Source: CAYRGC01 sp964601225
Lineage (GTDB): Bacteria; Patescibacteriota; Gracilibacteria; Peribacterales; Peribacteraceae
DNA length: 64,000 bases
Direction of reading: 5' to 3'
Assembly (NCBI GenBank): GCA_964601225.1
Contig: CAZRMM010000001.1
Coordinates: forward strand, 186,001 to 250,000
The notes below the pieces were generated by a model, which was given only the letters and a program-made list of their open reading frames with translations, was not told the origin of the DNA and searched no databases. The position numbers and the translations under genes were made by a program. This document shows positions 34,538 through 42,701 of the stretch, piece after piece; position 1 is the stretch's first letter; every line of letters starts with the position of its first letter.

Positions 34538-35183
34538 TTCGTGACTAGTTATTAGTTATTGGTGATTCGTGACTAGTTATTAGTTATTGGTTATTCGTGG
34601 TTGGCATTGGGGATCAGGTATTCGTTCCTCGGTATTCACCCATTGTTCTCTAGGGCCGGAGAACCTGATTTTCTTCTTTCATAGGCCGAATTCACCATAG
34701 ATCAACATGAATGAACGGAACCATATCTGTTGCACGAAGCACAAGAGAAAGATCCTGTTGCCATGAAACACTTCACGGATCTCAAAGCATGGACGACAGG
34801 CCTGCTGCTTACGTCAAAAATCTACGAGTGCACACGCACTTTCCCGAAAGAGGAAATCTACGGACTGACGAGCCAGATGCGTCGAGCATCGACGTCCATT
34901 CTCGCGAATCTCGCGGAAGGTTTCGGACGGTTCATCTGGGATGATCGTGCTCATCGATTCACGATTTCTCGTGGTGAATGTGCGGAACTCGAGGCATTGG
35001 TCCATATCGCTTTCACGCTTACATTTCTCGATGAACGCTGGAAAAACGAGCTGGTTGAGCAAACAAGAAAAGAGGGTGCTCTTCTTTCCGGCCTTATCTC
35101 TTTCTGCCGACGACATTCCAAAAACTCATGACAATATCCGTCATGGTTACCGAATAACGAGTAACCAATAACGAATAATGAAT
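34536..35183. mobile_element. S23 four-helix-bundle element 1, bracketed by related inverted repeats
   Basis: The left side (34536-34600) is an exact 28-bp tandem pair (34536-34563 and 34564-34591) made of GATTCGTGACTAG and TTATTAGTTATTGGT, plus a partial third. The right side (35146-35183) is the complement of the same words (reading inward TTATTCGTTATTGG and TTACTCGTTATTCG). Between them is the S23-family gene and a GTTCTC/GAGAAC hairpin. The left repeat starts within the pgi stop codon. Movement is inferred from structure only; I see no target duplication. Confidence 0.55.
34763..35131 (+). CDS. Four-helix-bundle protein, S23/IVP family
   Basis: A 122-residue helical protein of the family first known from open frames in 23S rRNA intervening sequences. 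DLKAWTTGLLLTSKIYECTR starts helix 1, FPKEEIYGLTSQMRRASTSI and LANLAEGFGRF follow; the AW, P-E-E-x-Y-x-L-x-x-Q-x-R-R-A and N-x-x-E-G motifs are the family core. The ATG at 34763 begins this homologous region (MKHFTDLKAW); an ATG at 34730 is possible. Molecular function is unknown. Confidence 0.88.
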   Translation: MKHFTDLKAWTTGLLLTSKIYECTRTFPKEEIYGLTSQMRRASTSILANLAEGFGRFIWDDRAHRFTISRGECAELEALVHIAFTLTFLDERWKNELVEQTRKEGALLSGLISFCRRHSKNS

Positions 35184-35255
35184 ATCCCTTCATTCACGTG
35201 ACGTCCTCCCCCGCACGACGTATACTGATGACCCACGATTTTTTCCGCACTGCAC

Positions 35256-35582
35256 ATGCCCAAGCCCATCACCGACGCCGATTTTGCCAACGAGGTGCTC
35301 TCCGCAAGCGTCCCCGTCGTCGTGGACTTTTGGGCTCCATGGTGCGGTCCGTGCAGAGCGATGATTCCCGTCTTTGAAGAACTGGAGAAAGAGTACGGAG
35401 ACAGGGTGAAGCTCGTGAAAATCAACGTCGATGAGCAAAGCCAGAATGCCGAACAGCTCGGAGTGATGAGCCTTCCCACGTTCATGGTTTTCAAGGGGGG
35501 AATGCCGACGGGAAAGCCGATCATCGGCGCCCGTTCCAAGGAGGACATGAAGCGCCTGATCGACGCTGCCGTCGCCGCCTGA
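35256..35582 (+). CDS. trxA: Thioredoxin
   Basis: A 108-residue cytoplasmic thiol reductant. The WCGPC active site is in VVVDFWAPWCGPCRAMIP (residues ~21-38) and the cis-proline in MSLPTFMVFKGG. TATACT (35221-35226) gives a leader of roughly 22 nt, one of the few genes here with a real leader. A small membrane protein gene follows after 2 nt. Confidence 0.97.
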   Translation: MPKPITDADFANEVLSASVPVVVDFWAPWCGPCRAMIPVFEELEKEYGDRVKLVKINVDEQSQNAEQLGVMSLPTFMVFKGGMPTGKPIIGARSKEDMKRLIDAAVAA

Positions 35583-35584
35583 AC

Positions 35585-35851
35585 GTGAACTGGATCCTGC
35601 CGATCATCGGCATCATCGCGTCCTTTTTTCTGTTGCGATACCGGGAGACGGTCGGAGATATGATCGGCGAGGCGGAATGGATGAAAAAGGTAGGAGGCGT
35701 GTACATTGTCGTCGCCGCTTTCGCGGTATTTCTTTTTTTCTGGTGCCTGGCTGAACTCACCGGCACGAATGAGGTGCTCTTCGGCGGTATTCGAAAGAGC
35801 ATTCCCGGTTTCGCTCCTTTGCAACCAGAAATGAACATGCCGATCCAGTGA
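35585..35851 (+). CDS. Small two-span membrane protein downstream of thioredoxin
   Basis: An 88-residue protein with two hydrophobic segments (WILPIIGIIASFFLLRY and VYIVVAAFAVFLFFWCLAEL) joined by a short charged loop. The start is GTG at 35585, two bases after the trxA stop, so it is almost certainly co-transcribed. Unknown family; a membrane partner for thioredoxin is conceivable but unsupported. Confidence 0.65.
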   Translation: MNWILPIIGIIASFFLLRYRETVGDMIGEAEWMKKVGGVYIVVAAFAVFLFFWCLAELTGTNEVLFGGIRKSIPGFAPLQPEMNMPIQ

Positions 35852-35899
35852 GAGCGCGTACTAAAGAAAATTCCTGGCAATTGATTTCGGCGTACGGAA

Positions 35900-35990
35900 G
35901 CGAGATTCTCGCGTTACATGTGCGGGAATGCGTCCCGCGGCTGATCTCGTGAACCCTGCGCTCCGCACGGACCGCGGGGTTTTGCTTTTT
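35900..35990 (+). terminator. Hairpin cluster ending in a terminator-like stem
   Basis: The 223-bp gap after the trxA pair has three hairpins: GCGAG-ATT-CTCGC (35900-35912), GCGGGA-ATGCG-TCCCGC (35922-35938), and CCCTGCG/CGCGGGG (35954-35979, one mismatch) followed by TTTTGCTTTTT. The last one is a plausible terminator. The cluster could also be a small structured RNA; no promoter is convincing. Confidence 0.55.
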
Positions 35991-36074
35991 CCGGCAACAT
36001 CTTTGTTTACAAAGCCGGATGCACGATGAAGATCGCTCGCACCAAAGCCATTTTCACGGGTATACTCTCGTTCC

Positions 36075-37625
36075 GTGAACGCACGGAGACCCGATCATCA
36101 TCGTAAACCCCTCTTCGACGCGATCACGGCGGGTGGCGACGAGGAAGCTATTCCCTTCATCGCCGCACAGGAATCTGCTGTGGAAAAACCGCAGGAAAAA
36201 GCCAAAAAAAGAGAGGAGCCGCCTTGCGAAAAATCGCAGACTGAGCCGCCGCGGCCACCATCGCCACCTCCCTCGCGACATACGCCGCGTTCCATCGAGC
36301 CTCCGGCAGACCGGCCGCTTTCCCTCATCCGGCTGACGTTCTTTTGGTCCGCGATAGCGACGCTTGTACTGGCGTCGACCGAAGGCATGAGCCTCTTTGC
36401 CTACCATCAGATGACGAGTGAGCCCTTCTCGTTTGCGACCATGCGATCCATGCGCGCGAGCGTGATGGCGGAACCCGACGAACGGCTGCCAAAGCCTACC
36501 GGCAGCGCACTGCAAAAGAACGGCGATTCCGAACTCGTGGTGCATCCGTACCTCGGGTACATCCAATCCCCTGGCGACAAGTGGGTGACCGACGCGCACG
36601 GAATCTTCTACGGCACAAAACCGCTCATTACGAAGGCAGACCCTGGACGCGTCGTCATTGGTATTTTCGGCGGGTCGCTGGCCGAGCAATTTTCCGCGCA
36701 AGGTGCGGAGTCTTTACGGACATCGCTTGCGGAGGATCCCGAGTACCGCGGAAAAGAAATCGTCATCATTCCGGTCGCCTTCGCCGGGTACAAACAACCG
36801 CAGCAACTCATCGCACTCAATTACCTGCTCTCTCTCGGCGCGCACTTCGATCTCCTCATAAATATCGACGGCTTCAACGAAGTAGCTCTCTCCACCGCGG
36901 TAAACGGCCCCAAGAACGTCTCGCCGTTCTTCCCGAGCAGCTGGGGAAGCCTGGTGAACGGCCTCCCCGACACGAGCACGCTGAAGCTCATCGGCAAAAC
37001 GGTGAACCTCAAGGACATCCGTCGCGCTTGGGCGGGTGCATTCCAAGGAAGTATCGGATCGATCGGCATCACGCCGAATGTCGTCTGGCTCGCCGGGGAT
37101 CGTCTTCTTTCCTCTTCCATCGCCACGACGCAGCAAGCGATCGTTACGGAAAAGGAAGCGCCGAAACAAAACGATCTCGCGCTCGGTCCGAAGATCGAGA
37201 AGGAAACCGACAACGAACTCTTGGCATCGCTCGCCGAAGGCTGGGAAAGGAGTTCGCTGCAGATGGCCGAAGTTGCCAAGGCGAAAGACATTCCGTACTT
37301 CCATTTTTTACAACCGAACCAGTACGTTCCCGACAGCAAACCCCTTTCCGACGAGGAGACAAAAACGGCATTGAACGACCGTAGTCCGTATAAACCCTGG
37401 GTCATCGAAGGCTATCCGCTCCTGCGGGAGGCGGGCAATCGCCTCCGTGCCTCCGGCGTGCAATTCGCCGATCTTACGGAAGTTTTTAAGGACGTAGAGG
37501 AGCCCGTGTACGGTGACGATTGCTGCCACTTGAATCAGAACGGCTATTCCATTCTCGGAAGCGTAATCGGCAGACTCATTGATGCCACCCGCAAAGATGC
37601 CGACAAAGAAACTGGCAATCGGTAA
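36075..37625 (+). CDS. Membrane-anchored SGNH-hydrolase-like protein
   Basis: A 516-residue protein. Residues 1-85 are cytoplasmic and Pro/Glu/Lys-rich, one membrane helix (LTFFWSAIATLVLASTEGMS) follows, and the rest lies outside. The outer part looks like an SGNH/GDSL-type esterase: GIFGGSLAEQF holds the nucleophile Ser, NIDGFNEVAL the Asn block, and GDDCCHLNQNGYSILG the C-terminal Asp-x-x-His pair. It may add or remove acyl groups on surface glycans. The GTG start lies 8 nt after TATACT (36061-36066). Confidence 0.8.
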   Translation: MNARRPDHHRKPLFDAITAGGDEEAIPFIAAQESAVEKPQEKAKKREEPPCEKSQTEPPRPPSPPPSRHTPRSIEPPADRPLSLIRLTFFWSAIATLVLASTEGMSLFAYHQMTSEPFSFATMRSMRASVMAEPDERLPKPTGSALQKNGDSELVVHPYLGYIQSPGDKWVTDAHGIFYGTKPLITKADPGRVVIGIFGGSLAEQFSAQGAESLRTSLAEDPEYRGKEIVIIPVAFAGYKQPQQLIALNYLLSLGAHFDLLINIDGFNEVALSTAVNGPKNVSPFFPSSWGSLVNGLPDTSTLKLIGKTVNLKDIRRAWAGAFQGSIGSIGITPNVVWLAGDRLLSSSIATTQQAIVTEKEAPKQNDLALGPKIEKETDNELLASLAEGWERSSLQMAEVAKAKDIPYFHFLQPNQYVPDSKPLSDEETKTALNDRSPYKPWVIEGYPLLREAGNRLRASGVQFADLTEVFKDVEEPVYGDDCCHLNQNGYSILGSVIGRLIDATRKDADKETGNR

Positions 37626-37649
37626 GAGAAATTGATGGAATGGTTTATA

Positions 37650-37697
37650 GCGCCTCGCAATAAGCGCTCGGCGGCCAATTGAGCTACAGCCGAAAGA
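37650..37697 (-). pseudogene. Truncated tRNA (5' half) next to tRNA-Ala
   Basis: On the minus strand, GGCTGTAGCTCAATTG is identical to the 5' part of the neighbouring tRNA-Ala, and a D-stem (GCTC/GAGC) and an irregular anticodon-like hairpin (GCGCT, 8-nt loop, GGCGC) can be drawn, but there is no T arm or 3' acceptor strand. It looks like a partial tandem copy of a tRNA gene. Confidence 0.6.
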
Positions 37698-37709
37698 CCT
37701 CGGAAACGT

Positions 37710-37785
37710 TGGTGGAGCTGAGGGGACTCAAACCCCTAACCCCCTGCTTGCAAAGCAGGTGCTCTATCAATTGAGCTACAGCCCC
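37710..37785 (-). tRNA. tRNA-Ala (anticodon TGC)
   Basis: Minus strand: acceptor GGGGCTG pairs with CAGCTCC (one G-T), D-stem GCTC/GAGC, anticodon stem CCTGC/GCAGG with loop TTTGCAA (anticodon TGC), T arm AGGGG-TTTGAGT-CCCCT, and an encoded CCA end. Confidence 0.97.
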
Positions 37786-37952
37786 ACGGCAGGGTATGGA
37801 TGATGAGAAAGAAAAAGGACCGAGCGAATCTATCGGAGAACGCCTCGCGACGCGAGGCTGGGCAATTGAGCTCTATCCCCACGACAAACGCAGTGTAGCA
37901 AATATTTGCCCGAATCCACGACTGATTTTGCCGCATCTGTTACTGTTCCTTC

Positions 37953-38705
37953 GTGCCACTCCTCGATTTCCTCTCGGACATGGTCGGCAAACGCGGAATC
38001 CGCGAATATCAGGAAAAACTTCATCTTTTCCTCAGTGACGGCATATTGACCGATACCGAGATGAAGGCTCTGGAGAGCATCGCGAAGCGGTACTCCCTCA
38101 CTCCAAAAGATCTGCGCCGTCTCCAGGCGGCCGCCATTGGCGACGTGTACCTCATGATGGCCGAGGATGAACGGATTACGGAAGAAGAGAAACAGGCGCT
38201 CGAGGCGCTTGTCGTGCACTTCGGGGTCAGTCTTGAAAAAACAGCCTTCGACCAGAAGCAGTACCTGAAATACTACACCCTCGCATTGATCGAAAACGGG
38301 CTCCTTCCCGAATTCACGAAAAAGGAACGAAAGCTGCCAATCCTCTTCCGCGAGGGGGAAGTACTGCATTGGGTCTGTCCGGCAACGCTCCGTCGCTACG
38401 CCAAAGCCACGGACGAAGAAGAGACGATCGCCCGCGGCGAGCCGTACCGCGTAGGAAAAGACAAAGCCGGATCCACCCTCAAAACGGAAGACCGCGGATC
38501 CTTCTATCTCACGAATGAGCGCTTCGGCTTCCAGGGTCGCATCAAGCAATTCACGATGGGCTACGGCAGCATTCACGCCGCTACCGTCGGCAAGAATGGG
38601 ATCACGATTTTCCCCAAGAAACGCCAAAATCCCTATGTTGTGGCCTTGGACGATTACGATGTCCCCTGCTCGATTCTTTCTTTCATCGTAAACCAGAGAC
38701 GTTGA
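37953..38705 (+). CDS. TerB-like helical domain protein with PH-like C-terminal region
   Basis: A 250-residue cytoplasmic protein. The N-terminal ~110 residues resemble the TerB/DjlA-type helical bundle (FLSDGILTDTEMKALESIAK, then AEDERITEEEKQALEALVVH), a fold often linked to membrane-stress systems. The C-terminal part (GEPYRVGKDKAG, GSFYLTNERFGFQG, ITIFPKK) has the beta pattern of bacterial PH-like domains that read out lipid or membrane state. GTG start 6 nt after an extended -10 box TGTTACTGT. It converges with purP by 1 nt. Confidence 0.7.
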   Translation: MPLLDFLSDMVGKRGIREYQEKLHLFLSDGILTDTEMKALESIAKRYSLTPKDLRRLQAAAIGDVYLMMAEDERITEEEKQALEALVVHFGVSLEKTAFDQKQYLKYYTLALIENGLLPEFTKKERKLPILFREGEVLHWVCPATLRRYAKATDEEETIARGEPYRVGKDKAGSTLKTEDRGSFYLTNERFGFQGRIKQFTMGYGSIHAATVGKNGITIFPKKRQNPYVVALDDYDVPCSILSFIVNQRR

Positions 38706-38706
38706 A

Positions 38707-39840
38707 TCAGGTGGTGATTTCCTCGAGACGATCCTCCGCCTGAGCGCGCTTGAGCTCGAGGCCGATGCGCTCGCCCATGCTGATCGGGTGCCCGTAGAGG
38801 TACGCGCCGTACGGCGTCGCCGCGATGCCCGGGGAGCCCGGAATACGAAGGGAGACATCGAAGATCACGATGTCCTCCTTCCCCTCCTCCGCGATCACCG
38901 CACCCTGAAGCGCAAACGGGCCGATGATGCCCTTCCCGGACGGATCGAGGCCCTTCGGGAGTTTCTTGCAGGTCGCGACGAATTTCTCGCCGAGTGCGAA
39001 CGCCTTCTCGAGGATCGATTCCTTCACGGTGACGGCGATGTGCCCCGTTTCGATCATCTTGAGGGGGATGTGTTTTTGGGCCTCCGTTTGCTGTGCCGCG
39101 GGCATACGCAGGAAACCGTCGAGGTTCGTCTGGCGGCGGGTATCCGTGCCGAGGAGCTCGAGCTCGCCGGAGAGCGGCGAGTAGAAGAAGTTGAAGTTCA
39201 CGGCGGCCCCGACGACGAACTCTTCGATCGTGGCAGAACGCCAGTCTTTGGACACTTTGCCCTCCTTCTCAAGCCTCGAACCGGTCTCCTCGTACTCCGT
39301 CGGACTCGAGACCACAAAAAAGGCGCGCTCGTACCCGCGTGTCGCTTCCGCGGCCTTCACGAGGACGGGACGGTCGATTTCCTTGGCGCTCTTGAAGATC
39401 TTCGGCGTCCGGATCCCGGCATCGTGTAGCAAGTCGTACTGCGTGTAGGGCTGATCTCGTTCCTCGAGCTTGAGAAGGGTGCGGGAGCCGAAGATCGGCA
39501 CGCGGAATTCGTTCTCGACCTGGGAAAAATCGTCGAAGTAGACCCAGAAGTAACGGTTGTGGACGAAGATCGCGTTGCGCTCGCGGAGCCACTCCTGCGC
39601 CTCCGGCTCGAGCACTTCCTGGAACGCGTTCACCTCGAACGTCTCGTCCACACACCCCTTTTCGCGGCGAGTCTTGAAGTAGTGGTCGTACGTCCTGCTC
39701 CTCCCCTTCTGCACCACGGCGAGCGTGGGGAAGCCGTTCAGTTTGGCCCCGTGGCAAACGTCGAGGGCGCTGTGGCCGCCCAGGACGGCGACGGAGATCT
39801 TCTTCTGATCGTAGCCGTTGAGAAGGGAGCTGACATCCAT
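38707..39840 (-). CDS. PurP-family ATP-grasp ligase, paralogue 1
   Basis: A 377-residue homologue of archaeal formate-dependent FAICAR synthetase (PurP), which makes the penultimate IMP precursor from AICAR, formate and ATP. SVAVLGGHSALDVCHGAK aligns with the PurP N-terminus, IDRPVLVKAAEATRGYERAF with the ATP-grasp loop, and GIAATPYGAYLYGHPISMGE with the C-terminal block. The loop that is G-A-G-G-G in paralogue 2 is altered here, so this copy may have another substrate. It follows paralogue 2 with a hairpin between them. Confidence 0.85.
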   Translation of the reverse strand: MDVSSLLNGYDQKKISVAVLGGHSALDVCHGAKLNGFPTLAVVQKGRSRTYDHYFKTRREKGCVDETFEVNAFQEVLEPEAQEWLRERNAIFVHNRYFWVYFDDFSQVENEFRVPIFGSRTLLKLEERDQPYTQYDLLHDAGIRTPKIFKSAKEIDRPVLVKAAEATRGYERAFFVVSSPTEYEETGSRLEKEGKVSKDWRSATIEEFVVGAAVNFNFFYSPLSGELELLGTDTRRQTNLDGFLRMPAAQQTEAQKHIPLKMIETGHIAVTVKESILEKAFALGEKFVATCKKLPKGLDPSGKGIIGPFALQGAVIAEEGKEDIVIFDVSLRIPGSPGIAATPYGAYLYGHPISMGERIGLELKRAQAEDRLEEITT

Positions 39841-39856
39841 TATTTGAATCGTGAGA

Positions 39857-39924
39857 AGTATAAAGTATTAGGTATGAAGTATTAAGCGTGAACGTAATAC
39901 GTAATACTTCATACGTAATACTTT
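39857..39924. repeat. Gene-free AAGTATTAGGTATGAAG hairpin (solo element) between purP genes
   Basis: Left arm 39857-39886 (AAGTATTAGGTATGAAG, TATTAAGCGTG) and right arm 39893-39924 (CGTAATACGTAATAC, TTCATACGTAATACTTTTC) are complementary. The words match those at 25897-25969 and around the S23 gene at 60493. It sits inside an apparent operon. Confidence 0.78.
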
Positions 39925-39929
39925 TCAGG

Positions 39930-40985
39930 TTATCCGAGAACGTCCGCCAGCTTCCCCTCGGAAATCGCCTGCTTGATATCGCGCGCGATTCTTCGGCCGG
40001 TGCTCATGGGCACGTCGTACTTGAGGGCCGTGTACGGCGACCCCTCGATATACGGATTTGTGCCGGCGACGATGCGGGCGGAGATCTCGAAGACGTACAC
40101 CTGCAGCTTGCGGGTGACGATCGTCTCCAGGCAGAAGGGGCCGAAGAGTCCCTTTCCGGCGCCGAGCTTCTGGCTTTCGGCAACCACGCGGTCGCCCATC
40201 TCGAAGAGGTCCGGGAGCATCGATTCGCGGATCACGACCGGCATGTTGCCGACGATCGTGTAACTCGTGTGGATATTACTTGCAAGCTGATCCTCCGCAC
40301 GAATGCGACCGATGGAATCGGCATTCGATTCGTACCGCTTATCCATGCCCATGATCTCAAGCTCGCCCGTGACGGGAGAGTAGAAGTAATGGATATACAT
40401 GGGCACGCCCACGATGTATTCCTGGATCACGAAGTCGTTGTCGTCCGGGTACTTCCGGTTCTTCACTTCGTAAAATTGCTCTGGCGTCTTCGCAACGAAG
40501 TATCCGAATCCACCTCCCGCACCGTGGAATTTCACGATAACGGGACGGTCGATGTCCTCGGGCTTTTCAAAAACGCGAGGCAGGAGAAGACCGGCATTCT
40601 GAAGCCAAACACGCTCTTTGTGACGATTGCTTTCCCACTCAAGAATCTCCTTGGTCCCGTAGTACATCGCATTCATCGAACGAACGCGGTCATGCCCGAG
40701 ATATGACACGAAGGACCCATGTGGAATGATAATCGCGTTGCGCTTCTTCAATTCCGCCTCGAGCGCGGGATCCCACTGCTTCCAGTCGTCGACGAAGATG
40801 TACTCGTCGGCGACGTTGTAGCTCTTATACGGTCTCTCTTTTCCTTTCTTGCAAATCACGAGGTTACGCATCCCCTCGTCTCTCGCGCCCTTGAGAATCT
40901 GGAGCGCGGAATGGCTTCCCATCGTCGCAATGACATAGTCCTGCGGGTTACGCGAAGCCGGAGACTGGGCGGTGGCGGCAGTCAT
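39930..40985 (-). CDS. purP: Formate-dependent AICAR ligase, PurP family, paralogue 2
   Basis: A 351-residue ATP-grasp enzyme very close to archaeal PurP: VIATMGSHSALQILKGARDE, IIPHGSFVSYLG, DRPVIVKFHGAGGGFGYFVA, then VFEISARIVAGTNPY and GSPYTALKYDVPMS are all in place. It would produce FAICAR for IMP synthesis without the folate-dependent transformylase. The start at 40985 is chosen because the upstream extension is Arg/Pro-rich and not part of the family. Such genes are characteristic of archaea. Confidence 0.9.
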   Translation of the reverse strand: MTAATAQSPASRNPQDYVIATMGSHSALQILKGARDEGMRNLVICKKGKERPYKSYNVADEYIFVDDWKQWDPALEAELKKRNAIIIPHGSFVSYLGHDRVRSMNAMYYGTKEILEWESNRHKERVWLQNAGLLLPRVFEKPEDIDRPVIVKFHGAGGGFGYFVAKTPEQFYEVKNRKYPDDNDFVIQEYIVGVPMYIHYFYSPVTGELEIMGMDKRYESNADSIGRIRAEDQLASNIHTSYTIVGNMPVVIRESMLPDLFEMGDRVVAESQKLGAGKGLFGPFCLETIVTRKLQVYVFEISARIVAGTNPYIEGSPYTALKYDVPMSTGRRIARDIKQAISEGKLADVLG

Positions 40986-41049
40986 TGGGGGTCGGGGTAT
41001 TTCGCGGACTCTACCAAATGCCCTGAAACAGGGCAACAAAAAGATATAC

Positions 41050-41091
41050 CAAAAAAAATCCCGGGAGCCATGCGGACACCCGGGATTTGCG
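41050..41091 (-). terminator. Rho-independent terminator
   Basis: On the minus strand AAATCCCGGG pairs with CCCGGGATTT across a 14-nt loop and is followed by a run of T, ending the Ser-rich secreted protein gene and insulating purP. Confidence 0.9.
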
Positions 41092-41101
41092 AGAATACAA
41101 A

Positions 41102-41626
41102 TTACTTCCCCATAGCGTGATCAAGCACGCACTGGATGTACCGTGCCGTGCCGAACGTCATTTCGTCGCAGACGCTCGGCGCAGGGTGCGTCGGAAGAGT
41201 CCGGACGGACGACGTTGCGGCAGACGAGGACGAAGCAGGAAGCTCGGAACAGTATTTCCCCTGGATCTCGAAACGGGCCGTTGCGAGCGTCTCCAGTATC
41301 GCGGTATTGCTTGCCTTCTCTGGAACGGTCTTCCAGATAACGTCCGCCATATCCGCAAGCGCGGCGGTCGCACCGTCGCAAGCCGTCATGCTCGGGACGG
41401 CGGCAGGACTCTCTTGCGAGGAAGAAGACGAGCTGGACGAGGATGAACGGCGGAGCGGCGTCGTCTGAATATGGCGAATGCGATATTCATTACCGGGCTG
41501 TGCCTTCAAAACACGGTACGGAACGGCGGTACCGGCAAGATCTTGGGTGTATCCGATAGCCGCTGAGCCGATCATGACACCGGCAACGGTGGCGCAGATA
41601 CCGAGAGCGACGGAACGAGTGTGCAT
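41102..41626 (-). CDS. Secreted Ser-rich protein of unknown function
   Basis: A 174-residue exported protein. The N-terminal hydrophobic segment (VALGICATVAGVMIGSAAIG) is a signal or anchor; two Ser-rich linkers (one of ten consecutive Ser) flank a helical core with four Cys in total (TACDG, KYCSE, SVCDE, IQCVL) that could form two disulfides. Not recognised. It has its own promoter upstream and a terminator downstream, so it is a single-gene unit. Confidence 0.7.
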   Translation of the reverse strand: MHTRSVALGICATVAGVMIGSAAIGYTQDLAGTAVPYRVLKAQPGNEYRIRHIQTTPLRRSSSSSSSSSSQESPAAVPSMTACDGATAALADMADVIWKTVPEKASNTAILETLATARFEIQGKYCSELPASSSSAATSSVRTLPTHPAPSVCDEMTFGTARYIQCVLDHAMGK

Positions 41627-41652
41627 AGGTTTGTGTGGAGAATTTGATTACT

Positions 41653-41681
41653 ATCATACCATATTTAACAAATATTAGCAA
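41653..41681 (-). promoter_or_regulatory. Promoter of the Ser-rich secreted protein gene
   Basis: TTGCTA (41681-41676), 17 nt, TATGAT (41658-41653) on the minus strand in an AT-rich stretch, giving a leader of about 20 nt before the ATG at 41626. Confidence 0.75.
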
Positions 41682-41852
41682 ACTTTCTCTTCCGCCAAAG
41701 ATACGTGCATTTTGGATAGATTTATAAGTTACATACGAAGAAGAGAACATCGGCGGTGAGTTCTGGGTGTACGGAAAAGACGTCAGCCACGCTGCCTGAC
41801 ACAGCGGACGGTCTGCGACGAAAGACCATTACGGTGTCGTCCGGAAGCCGAA

Positions 41853-41927
41853 TGGAGGTGCCGGCGGGAATCGCACCCGCGCATGGGGGTTTTGCAGACC
41901 CCTGCCTTACTGCTTGGCTACGGCACC
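41853..41927 (-). tRNA. tRNA-Cys (anticodon GCA)
   Basis: Minus strand: acceptor GGTGCCG pairs with CGGCACC, anticodon stem GGGGT/ACCCC with loop CTGCAAA (anticodon GCA), T arm GCGGG-TGCGATT-CCCGC, discriminator T and encoded CCA. The 160 bp between it and the promoter at 41681 show nothing further. Confidence 0.96.
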
Positions 41928-41984
41928 GTTCGCGCGACAGAGCATAGGGGCAAGAGCGCACCCTGAAAAGCCTGATGTTTTCTC

Positions 41985-42566
41985 TTATGAAGAACTCTGC
42001 GCTGTCTCCGGAGCCTTCAGGCTAAAGGAAGACAGGATCAGCTGAATCTCTTTGTCGAGCTGCGAGACGATCGTGACCGGAGCCAGGCCCGTCACGGTAT
42101 ATCCGTTCCCCCCGGCAACGGCGCTCACCTGATAAAAGCGACGAGCCGGTTCGTCGTTGAGCGGCTGAGCGGTGAAGATGTGCATGTCGACATCCTTCCC
42201 ATCGACAGCCACTTTCTTCGTGTCGACATGGGTATAACCCGGCAAGGTGGAAACCGATTTCATGCTCGCGTCACTGTACGTTCCGGAATCGAGGGCTTCG
42301 GTCAGCGTCTCTTTTGTCACGGTCACCGTGGGAAACTGTCCGGAGACCGCCTTCGCGGTCTGGAAAGCCGCCAAAACCTCGTCGGGAACACCTCTGTCGG
42401 CGAGGGTTTCGCGATCGACGATCGTCCAGCCGGCCGGGAGACAGAGGGCCACGGTACCGTCCCAATACTGTTCCTTGCAGGTAACTGTCGCTGTCTTTTC
42501 CCCCGATCCCCCGCAGGAAACAAGGAGAAAAAGCGGAACCAGAGCGATGGCGAGTCTTCGCTTCAT
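41985..42566 (-). CDS. Lipoprotein of unknown function
   Basis: A 193-residue lipoprotein: signal peptide LAIALVPLFLLVSC with lipobox Cys near residue 18, then a soluble domain with a Cys pair (VTCKEQYWDGTVALCLPAGW) and a beta-rich pattern ending in a helix (LDKEIQLILSSFSL). The overall pattern recalls PsbP/DUF1795-like lipoproteins, but this is weak. TATGAT (42579-42574) lies exactly 7 nt before the ATG at 42566, so it is probably leaderless. Confidence 0.75.
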   Translation of the reverse strand: MKRRLAIALVPLFLLVSCGGSGEKTATVTCKEQYWDGTVALCLPAGWTIVDRETLADRGVPDEVLAAFQTAKAVSGQFPTVTVTKETLTEALDSGTYSDASMKSVSTLPGYTHVDTKKVAVDGKDVDMHIFTAQPLNDEPARRFYQVSAVAGGNGYTVTGLAPVTIVSQLDKEIQLILSSFSLKAPETAQSSS

Positions 42567-42701
42567 GGAGCCCATCATACCTGCAAAGGGGCCCTCGTTT
42601 TCGGGAGAAAACGGAAAACGGTGGACAACTTCAGGAATGCCCGTGCCGTAGAAAGACCTCCGTTGAGCTTCAAGCCAAAAAGTGCTACAATACTTGGATT
42701 T

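Noticed and set aside
34536..34600. CRISPR array
   Set aside because: The 28-bp repeats are directly adjacent without spacers, only two units long, and no cas gene is near.
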